DNA from: Thermomicrobiales bacterium
Lineage (GTDB): Bacteria > Chloroflexota > Chloroflexia > Thermomicrobiales > UBA6265
Direction of reading: 5' to 3'
Length of the DNA: 64,000 nt
Assembly (NCBI GenBank): GCA_041390825.1
Contig: JAWKPF010000025.1
Location: forward strand, 3,967-67,966
The notes under the pieces are model-generated. The model was not told the DNA's origin, ran no database searches, and saw only the letters and a program-made list of their open reading frames with translations. Of this stretch, positions 56,456-64,000 are shown piece by piece. Both the position numbers and the translations under genes were made by a program. Within the stretch, counting starts at the first letter, position 1. Each line of letters starts with the position of its first letter.

Positions 56456-57575
56456 CGTTCCTGTTCACCCAAGGTTGTCGCGAGATCGAGCATGTCCGCC
56501 ACCACGCCGGCCGCGGTCACCGCCGCGCCGGCGCCTGTGATAAACCGTGTGATCGGATTGGCGGCATAACGCTTCGAGCGGATCGTGATGATGTTCTCAG
56601 GACCGATCAGCGATCCGAAGACGGTATCGAGCGGAATCTCCGCATTCCAACGGGAAATCGGCTCACCTGCAGCAACGGTCGCGACGTATTTCAATCAGCG
56701 CCGTTGGCGCGCGCCGCCGCTGCGCGCTCACCTGTCCTTGTCGACACGCGATATGCCCACCATGAAATCATCGACGCTGCCGTCGCAGCGCCTCCGGCAC
56801 ACCAGGCTCTCTATCTGGATCTGGTCGAGCTCGACAGGATGCCGATGGTGCGTGCAAGAATCAGCGCCTTCCGCGCCACGTCCCAACCCGCTCAGATCTC
56901 CTCCGGGTCCGGTTCGGTGAATCCGCAGCCTTGGCGTCACGACCACCGCCTGCGAGAACGGCTTGTCCTGATCGAGATCGGCGAAGATCGCGCCCAACGT
57001 GCCGGACAACGCGCCAGCGACACGCGTCACCTCGTCTCCGGAAGCGATCAGCGAACGCAACGTAGAAATGACCGGCAAACCCGCTCCGCACGTGGTCTCA
57101 TAGCGTGTGCGTCCCCGAAACGCCAGACTCGGACCAAGCAGCGCGGCCATTGGGTCGGATGCGAGCCGAGCCATGGGCGCCTTGTTTAACCCAGCACCGC
57201 TCCTCCGCCATTGGTGAGGGTCATGGCCAGGGTTCGCGGTCTTGCTTCCCGCGGCAGTGTCGATGGCATTGATGGGTCCGAACGGTTGCGTGAGCGTGAG
57301 CGCCTCTCCAGAAACCGTGCGTTTCGACCAGCGAACGACTCCGGCAAGGTGGAAATCCGCCCCGGATGAGCGGTGATCGAGCACGGCTGCAAGGTCATCG
57401 TTGGAGAAACCGCCGCTCGTGGCCGAGGCAATGCCGCCAGTCAGAGGAGTCGATGAGCGCGCGAATGACGACCCGCAGCCATAGTCACGCTGCCAGCGGT
57501 CGCGTTGCGCGGAGATCTGTTCGACGACCGTGCGGCCAATGAGTCCCAGCCGATTTGGGCAACGACATCACTCAT
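56452..57575 (-). CDS. hom: Homoserine dehydrogenase, frameshifted
   Basis: It reduces aspartate semialdehyde to homoserine, feeding threonine and, via MetX, methionine. From ATG 57575: MSDVVAQIGWDS (damaged Rossmann start), then frames with ANKAPMARLASDPMAALLGP-like text, YETTCGAGLPVISTLRSLIA with the catalytic Lys/Asp region, GDEVTRVAGALSGTLGAIFA, VDDFMVGISRVDKDR, and an end with GEPISRWNAEIPLDTVFGSL and GAGAAVTAAGVVADMLDLAT. No ACT domain, so the short form. Two or more indels at each end. Confidence 0.78.
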
Positions 57576-57690
57576 TCGGTTCAGACTCCTGCAGTCGGAT
57601 TGGTCAGGTGTCTCCGGTGTCGCGCGCACGTCCTGGACTCGTTCGGCGAACCCACGGCGAGTTGCCGCGAAGATCGCTCTGCGAGATGGC

Positions 57691-59611
57691 TCATGTCAGA
57701 ACGGGACTTGCCCAGACGACCGGATCGTGGGCAGAGACGGGCAGGTTAGCAGACCGAGAATCGACCTGCGGCAGCGTCGGACGCGCCGGCAGCGACGACA
57801 GATCCATCTGCGGCAGCGTTGGACAGGCTGGAAGTGACGACAGGTCCACCTGCGGAAGTGACGGCAAGTTCGGAAGACCGAGCTGGTGATGTTCGAGACG
57901 TCCGCGCCAGTTCTTCGATCGAGCGTCCAAGCGACTGCTGAATTTCGTGCAACTGAGCAATTCGATACTGAGCGCCTCCCGTCCGGCCGAGGTGGCGAGG
58001 CCAGGTGCCGAAGCTTGCGTGCGCTCCATCGAGCAGGCGTCGTTGGCCAATACCGTTGTAGCAGGTTCCGCCAGCGCATGGATGATGGTGAGCCTCGTTG
58101 TTGTGCCGCTCCATCAGGATCGATCGAGCGTCGCTGGAAAAGGCTCAGGAATCACGCCATCGACGATTCCGAGCCGCAAGCACTCTCTGGCTCCCCAGAA
58201 ACCCGACTGCGCGGTCAGAAAGCCAATCCGGGATGGGCCGGGCGATCGAGTCCAGCAGTCGAGTAAGGCATGTTCGAGCATGTAGACCGAGTCGGCAATC
58301 GTCAGCGCCATGGCTCCGGGACCGGCGGCTACACCGGTGACGATGGCGACCATGGGAACGGGGATCGATACGGCAACCCGCATTGCCTGGCTAATCAGGT
58401 GGACAGCGCGGCCCCCTCGATTGCCGAAACCTGCAGCAATCCCAGTCGATCAATGCGATTGGGAACTCGAGTTGCCCGGCGAGGCGATATAGGCGAACCA
58501 CGGTGCGGAATCCCGGACGCGAGGACACTCGGGTTCCCCTAGCACCGCCGATCAATCCAACAGTCACGCCCTCGATCGTAATGCCCACGTAGAGGTTGGG
58601 ATCCGAGACTCCGGTGCGATCGCCGTGGATTTCGATCAGGCTGGACCGGAGCCGTTCAGAAGATAGTCGCTCGGGGTTGGGCGGCCAGGATTGCGGGCAA
58701 TGGCGGCGTCGTCGCTACCGCGTCCTGGTGGAATCGAAGTCCAAACCGGCGAAGCGCTGGACGGCCTGGGTGAGCCGCGAGGAGGTCAGCACATCGAGCA
58801 CCGTCGCAAACGCGCTCGCGCAGGGCAGTTCGCTCGACGATTCCGTCGATCATTCCGCAGCAAGCATCTCTTCGCTGCTCGCGGTGCCAAGATCGATCAA
58901 AGCCTCTGGTGCGGGCGGGATGAAGCGAGCTGGGCCGCCGGTTCGCGAACCAGATTACCGTGATTGCCAAGTCCCGTGAGAACGCTCCGGTGGTCGGGTG
59001 TGCGAGGACCCGGAGGTGAATGGGACCCCGTTGCGCTGCAGGCGACCTACGACGGAGGCAATGCGTACCTTCTGGGCGAAGGTCAAGGTCTCGTTATCGG
59101 TTTGCACGCACGCCAGATGCGATCGCAATCAGCGGCACCCGCAGGTGGCCGCGTCTTCCATCGCGAGGCAGATCTTCTCACAGTGACGATACCGATCGAA
59201 CCGGGTGTCAATCGCCATATCTGACGACAACCAGGACCGCTACTCCCGGCCACCGCCAATCGTGACGGCGCAGTCACCACATTCTCCCAGCGGAGATCTG
59301 GGACGATGGCTGGCAGGTCATCGGCCAGGCGTCCCGGAATGTCAGCGGCTCGACCAGGAACGCGACCTCGGCGTTGGTTTCCCGGAACGATCCGGGATCT
59401 GCGACGAGATCGACCCGTTCCCGGGCTGGCAACCAGAAGTGCCGGTGGCATCCCGGGCAGACACAAGCGCTCGTACGAGGAGTCAAGCGCTCGGGAGATG
59501 GTCACAGCTGGGGCAGGTGAGCTCGAACTCCCCGGCGGCATCCTCTGCCGCGAAATCGTCATATGCCTCGAAATCGGCTTCGCCAACGGTGGAATTGATG
59601 TTTCGATTCAT
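57691..59611 (-). CDS. accDA: Acetyl-CoA carboxylase carboxyltransferase, beta and alpha domains fused (AccD-AccA), frameshifted
   Basis: Transfers carboxyl from biotin to acetyl-CoA, making malonyl-CoA. From ATG 59611: a zinc ribbon (ELTCPSCDHLP and CVCPGCHRHFWLPA), then AccD-like text ending GMIDGIVERTALRERV. After a linker of about 15 residues the alpha part starts: SSLIEIHGDRTGVSDPNLYV, GLIGGARGTRV, SIPVPMVAIVTGVAAGPGAM and LGIVDGVIPEPFP. The short linker and lack of a start favour one fused protein. The tail has 14-residue repeats. Numerous indels. Essential in most bacteria. Confidence 0.7.
57766..57865 (-). repeat. 42-bp tandem repeat in the accDA tail
   Basis: Units start at 57766, 57808 and 57850 (each beginning CTGCGG on the plus strand); two full copies and a partial one. 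They encode LPQVDLSSLPACPT, LPQMDLSSLPARPT and LPSLPQVD-like 14-residue units at the C-terminus of AccDA. The codons vary, so the repeat has been under protein-level selection or is old. Confidence 0.7.
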
Positions 59612-59708
59612 CGACTACCCATGGTGAGCTTCGAATGATTGCGGGATGGAAGCCCGACCCCTAAGAATGACGAGATTCGCGCGGCCAAGGACTGTACGTG
59701 GCGCTGGT

Positions 59709-60902
59709 ATGCTCCACTCGAACACGGAAGGATCGGTGCGGAGCGATCGAGCAGATATCGGATTCATCGGGGCTGGTCAACTGGCGCGCATGAGCGCGGC
59801 CGCGGCGATTGCGCTCGATGTGCGGTTGGCTGTTCTGGCAAGTCGCACGGATGATGGCGCCGCGCAAGTGATTCCCGACGTCACCATCGGCGATCACAGC
59901 GATCCAACCACGGTCGAAGCGTTTGCCGCGCATTGCGACGATACCGCTCGATCTGACTGGTCGATACCGATCTCTGCTCGAACAGTTGGGAAAACCGGTG
60001 GCCACATGGTCGCGACCGTCCTCCTCGGTGATGCGCCTCTCTCAATCGAAGCGCATGCAACGCGAGCGGTTTCGGGCTCTCGGATTGCCGGTGTGCCTTT
60101 TAGCTGTTCCGTAACGTTCCTGGCGGTCGTCGATCGCAGCCATGTCGCGGATTTTGTCGCCCGTGTTGGCATGCCGCTTATTGTCAAAGCAGATCGGGTG
60201 AAGTTTGCGACGGGCGCGGCGTCTGGACCGTGGAAGACCTGCCCGCGCTTGAGTCGCTGCTCGATGAGCTGGAGAATCGAACGTCGCCCGATTCTGGAAG
60301 AGCGGGTCCTGCTGGAGCGCGAGCTCGCAATGCAGGTCGCCCGCCGCCCGTCTGGAAACGCCCACCTATCCACTGGTCGAGACCGTGCAAGGTCGATGGA
60401 ATGCTGCGTGAGCTGATCGGCGCTCCAGCGCCGGAATCGGATGATCTGCATGCCGAAGCCCAGTGGATTGTGAAACGATCGCGGCCGATTGTGATGTGGT
60501 CGGTTTGTTGGCAGTCGAGTTTTCCCAGACCGACGGCAAGCTGCTGATCAACGAGATTGCGACGAGGCCGCACAACTCCGGTCACTTTCGATCGAAGGCG
60601 CGGTCACCTCAGTTCGAGCAGCATCTTCGTTCGGTTCTGGACCTGCCCAGCGGGAGCGCGACTTGCCGCGCCGTGGGCCGTCACCGAGCATCGGTGGGTG
60701 GATGAAACGGAGGACCGGAGGCCGATCAGATGCGAGCGGCGCTTGCTCTTTGGCGGCGTGCATCTGCCTCTATGGCAAGGAAGCTCGCCCAGGAGCCTGC
60801 AAGATTGGGCACCTGACGGTGTTGGGTGAAGAACTTGATGCAACCCGTGCCTTGGCGCGGCGAGCGGCCGCCATCATGAATGGAGAACACGAACGATGTC
60901 TG
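59709..60902 (+). CDS. purK: 5-(carboxyamino)imidazole ribonucleotide synthase, frameshifted
   Basis: ATP-grasp enzyme forming N5-CAIR from AIR and bicarbonate in purine synthesis. ATG 59709: the start IGFIGAGQLARMSAAAAIAL is the family opening; then TFDHELVDTDLL-like text broken at 59940, FVARVGMPLIVKADR (ATP-grasp), VVGLLAVEFSQTDGKLLINE, IATRPHNSGH and a C-terminal HLTVLGEELDATRALARRAA. The probable stop TGA 60900-60902 overlaps the purE start. Several indels. Confidence 0.78.
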
Positions 60903-61400
60903 AAACGCCTCTGGTTGGGGTCATCATGGGAAGCGATTCCGACTTGCCGGTGATGCAGGCGGCTGACCCGCTTTGACTGAGTTCGGCGTGCAGCACGAGG
61001 TGCGCATCATCTCGGCCCATCGCACACCAGAAGAGATGATCGGCTATGGCAAAGCGGCCGCCGGACGGGGGCTTGAAGGTCATCATTGCCGGGCTGGCGG
61101 GGCAGCGCATCTCCCTGGGATGGTCGCGTCGGTCACTCCGCTGCCGGTCATCGGCGTGCCGGTCGGTATCACCAAGTTGCAGGGACTCGACGCGCTGATG
61201 TCGATCGTGCAAATGCCCGCGGGCATTCCGTCGCGACGGTTGCTGTGGACAATGCGCGCAACGCGGGTTGCTGGCGGTGCGCATCCTCGGAGCAGGCGAT
61301 CCGGAACTGCTCCGGAGGATGGAAACGTTCCAGGACCAACTACGCGAGCTGGTCCTGGAAAAGGATCGTCGGGTGCGAACCGGTTCCTGCGAGGCGTCTA
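60896..61400 (+). CDS. purE: N5-carboxyaminoimidazole ribonucleotide mutase, frameshifted
   Basis: Converts N5-CAIR to CAIR, the step after PurK. ATG 60896: [20 protein letters not shown] is the class I PurE start; then [20 protein letters not shown] with the conserved His, [20 protein letters not shown] and [20 protein letters not shown], and an end [20 protein letters not shown]. Indels near 60965, 61065 and 61235. The end is estimated; it should converge with pyrG. Confidence 0.8.
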
Positions 61401-63071
61401 TTCGTTCGCGCCCGCCAACGCTGGCTCGGTCGCTTTGGCCACCCCGTTCGGGAAGGGAAGCGTTCGCTGGCTTCCTTCCGGCAGCACGTCGAGCGAGGCT
61501 CGCAGGAACTCCCGAAGAGCCCGGATTGCTGGCGCATTCAGCCGGCTCTTGAACTCCGGATGGAACTGCACTCCACGAGAATGGATGACCGTCCAGTTCC
61601 ATGATCTCGACCAGTTTGCCGTCCGGTGAGACCCCGGACGCGACGAGTCCCTACTCAGCCAGCACTGGCAGATAGTCGTTGTTCACCTCGAACCGATGCC
61701 GGTGGCGCTCCTCGATCAGTTCGGTTCCGTAGGCGGCCGCGGCCCTGGAACCGTGGGCACGAGCTTGCAGGGCCAAAGTCCGAGCCGCATCGTGCCACCC
61801 ATCTCGACGCCATGCTGACCCGGCATGAGCCCGATCACCGGATGCGGCGTCTCCGGATCGATCTCGGAGGAATTGGCGTCGACCAGACCGCACGCATTGC
61901 GGGCGACCTCGATGACCGCCATGTGAGTCCGTAACAGAGCCCCAGATAGGGAGTGCCCGTCTCGCGGCGGTATTGCGCGGCACGACGATCTTTCCTCGGT
62001 TCCTCGGACAAATCCGCCAGGAACCACGATTCCTGGACGGTCTTGAACACGTTCACCATTTCTTCGGCCGACATCGTTTCCGCGTTGACCAGACGAACTC
62101 CGGTTTCGTCGAATGCGAGACCCGCGAGGTCAACGATTCGGTAACGCTCATGTAGGCGTCGTGCGGCTCGACGTAGCACCGACGATGGCGATGCGGACGC
62201 CTTGTTCCGGGTTCTTCAGCCGCACTCTGCCATCTCGCGCCAATCGTCAATTCAGGTTCATGGCTCTGCAGGTTCAGGCGCTGGTCGATCAGCGTCCACG
62301 CCACTTTCCTGCAAGAGAAGGGGCACTTCATAAATCGTCGAAGCGGTGGGCATCCCGGGATGACCGCATCCCGATCGACATCGCAGAAGAGCGCGATCGG
62401 CGTGACGTCGTCGGGAATCTCATTGTCGGAACGGCACACGATGGCATCCGGCTGGATACCCAGCGGAAGCGCAATTCGCGCACGCTTTGCTGGGTCGGCT
62501 TGGTCTTCCAGTTCTCCCGTCGCGCCCAGCGCAGGGAGCAACGTGACGTGGATGAACAAGACGTTGTTGCACACGACCGACCTCGCCGCCGCATCTGCCG
62601 ATAGCTTCGAGGATACGCCTGACCTTCGATATCGCCCGGTGCCGCCAGCTTCGATGATGACGACATCGGAGTTGTGTTGCAGATTTGGCGAATTCGGTCC
62701 ATGATCTCATTTGTGATGTGCGGGATGACCTGGATGGTCCCGCCGGGGTAATCACCGCGACGCTCTTTTGGCGATCACCGCGGAATTAGACCTGGCCGGT
62801 GGTCACGTTCGATGCGCGTGAAAGGTTCTCGTCGATAAAGCGCTCGTAGTGCCCGAGGTCGAGATCGGTCTCCGCGCCGTCATCCAGCTGTGAACACTTC
62901 ACCGTGTTGATAGGGCGACATCGTGCCCGGGTCGACATTCAGGTAGGGGTCGAGCTTCATCACAGAAACCCGAACGCCCCGGCTCTTGATCAGCCGGCCG
63001 AGAGAGGCAGTGGTGATTCCCTTGCCGACCGATGACACGACTCCGCCGGTGATGAAGATGTACTTGGGCAT
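61398..63071 (-). CDS. pyrG: CTP synthase, frameshifted
   Basis: Aminates UTP to CTP using glutamine. ATG 63071 (AGGAGAAGGGG upstream): [20 protein letters not shown] with the P-loop, [39 protein letters not shown]; then [19 protein letters not shown] in another frame; the glutaminase half appears as [14 protein letters not shown] (Cys nucleophile segment) and [18 protein letters not shown], ending with [11 protein letters not shown] text and ALAGANE before TAG 61398-61400. Restored length ~550 residues, near the family norm of 540. Many indels. Confidence 0.82.
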
Positions 63072-63244
63072 GATCTACCCCTTCTCCTGCAAACTGAAAC
63101 CGACGGGTTCGAGAACTGGGTGCTGCGCCACCCGAGAAGTGAGAGAGGCGCCGCGGGTGCGTCGCCTCACAAGGTTGCGATTCCAACTCCTGGTCGATTG
63201 CAGGACCGGGATTTCGACGTTCTGATGCAGTGATCGGCTGCAGG

Positions 63245-63901
63245 TCATCGCTTTGCCGCCTCGCTGTCTGGATTGAGCAGCACGATCTCCATCGCTTCGT
63301 TGAGATCAGCCTGGCGCGGAGAGTACTTGTCGAGCGGTTCTGGCAGTTCGACACCTACCAGCTTGGCGAAGCTCTCGACTGGAAGCAAGCCCTGATCGCC
63401 GATCTCGGTCCGGTACTGCATGGGGATGAGGACCTTGGGTTCCAGCAGGGAAACGACCTCCGCGGCCTGCTCCTGGGTCAATCCGTTCGCCCCGCCGACA
63501 GCCAATAGCAGAATGTCCGCCTGAGCAAGCTGTTCGGTTTGATCCGAGTTGGGAACCTTTCCGAGATCGCCCAAATGGCAGATGACGAAACCGTCCATCT
63601 CGAAAAGATAGGCCGTGTTGAATTGCTTCCGCTCGGTATGCGCATCGTCGATGAACGTGCGAACCCCGGTGATGAAAACATCGTCCATCTCGTACTCGCC
63701 CGGGCCGTCGACCACCTGGAAGTCAGGCCGGACCAGACCCAGGTTCGCATTCACAGAATCGCTTCGAGAGATCGAGACGATGTTCGCGTTCTGCTTGGCC
63801 ACGGCGAATCCGGTTGACCGATCGACTGGGTCGGTAATGATGGTCGCTTCGCGCGACTTGATTCGGAAGCAGTTGTGACCGAACCATTTGAATTCCGCCA
63901 A
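63245..63901 (-). CDS. MBL-fold metal-dependent hydrolase (UPF0173-like)
   Basis: 218 residues, unbroken. A metallo-beta-lactamase fold member of the small YtnP/UlaG-like group: MAEFKWFGHNCFRIKSREAT, ATIITDPVDRSTG, GPGEYEMDDVFITGVRTF, MDGFVICHLGDLGKVPNSDQ with the metal His/Asp, and ADILLLAVGGANGLT. The first His cluster (HxHxDH) is reduced to SRSDSVNAN, as in the subfamily lacking it, so full hydrolase activity is uncertain. 173 nt upstream of pyrG's start lies no gene. The last ~100 bases of the window contain nothing recognised. Confidence 0.85.
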   Translation of the reverse strand: MAEFKWFGHNCFRIKSREATIITDPVDRSTGFAVAKQNANIVSISRSDSVNANLGLVRPDFQVVDGPGEYEMDDVFITGVRTFIDDAHTERKQFNTAYLFEMDGFVICHLGDLGKVPNSDQTEQLAQADILLLAVGGANGLTQEQAAEVVSLLEPKVLIPMQYRTEIGDQGLLPVESFAKLVGVELPEPLDKYSPRQADLNEAMEIVLLNPDSEAAKR

Positions 63902-64000
63902 CGGGACTCACCAATCTGGACGCTTGCGCGCCAAAAAACGCAAACCGGCCCAAGTCCGTGGACGAGGGCGCGAGCGCACGTAAATTGTTCAGATGGGGTC

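Noticed and set aside
1..64000. CRISPR arrays, tRNA, rRNA, insertion sequences
   Set aside because: Repeats with spacers, TpsiC-like segments with folding arms, or transposase motifs were looked for by eye and not found; short GTTCGAATC matches fall inside protein genes.

Overview
The window is GC-rich bacterial chromosome, densely coded on both strands. The gene types (a class A-like hydrolase, AzlCD, a complex I operon lacking its NADH-input genes, an AccD-AccA fusion, a beta-L-arabinofuranosidase cluster) would fit an uncultured Chloroflexota, perhaps Thermomicrobia-like. That placement is an impression from gene content and composition, not a tested result. No rRNA, tRNA, CRISPR array, integrase, transposase or phage gene was recognised.

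Layout. 0-5.2 kb: a carbohydrate-uptake and degradation cluster (tail of a solute-binding protein, two MalFG-type permeases, a GH127 enzyme, an aldo/keto reductase). 5.2-8.7 kb: a HerA-like ATPase and an ABC-F protein. 8.7-11.6 kb: the best regulatory unit, a consensus promoter, SAM-I riboswitch and terminator in front of metX-metY. 11.7-21.6 kb: two small unknown genes, a PLP aminotransferase, apt, a decayed ABC-ATPase tail, an LCP protein, tyrS, an MFS transporter with a long basic tail, a membrane protein, an M19 dipeptidase and fabI. 21.7-27.2 kb: a tightly packed minus-strand run azlD, azlC, FAD oxidoreductase, amidohydrolase, class A beta-lactamase-like hydrolase and pcm, several with 4-nt overlaps. 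27.4-38.0 kb: nuoABCDHJKLMN, without nuoE, F, G or I. 38.1-42.3 kb: a GNAT/Nudix pair and aconitase.

From about 42.8 to 62.9 kb almost every gene is broken by small indels, although the protein families are readable by stitching frames: an LPG-synthase-like flippase, uppP, a CadC/SmtB-type regulator with a ZntA-type ATPase, CopC-CopD, gamma-glutamyltransferase, a radical SAM protein, a YtxH-like protein, a nucleoside deoxyribosyltransferase, a YugP-type protease, GNAT, a methyltransferase, homoserine dehydrogenase, accDA, purK, purE and pyrG. Several of these are normally essential, and indels I could place precisely lie in short homopolymers (for example extra C in two C-runs of uppP). I therefore read the block as poor consensus sequence rather than decay. 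The last gene (MBL-fold, 63.2-63.9 kb) is intact again. Smaller faults of the same kind hit the second sugar permease and the ABC-F gene.

I did not find a convincing undescribed multi-gene system. The observations most worth checking are the input-module-free complex I with His/acid-rich loops in NuoL and NuoM, the AccDA fusion with a 14-residue repeat tail, the dual-site metal regulator with its palindrome, the CopCD protein with a long extension, and the two small unknown genes near 12 kb.
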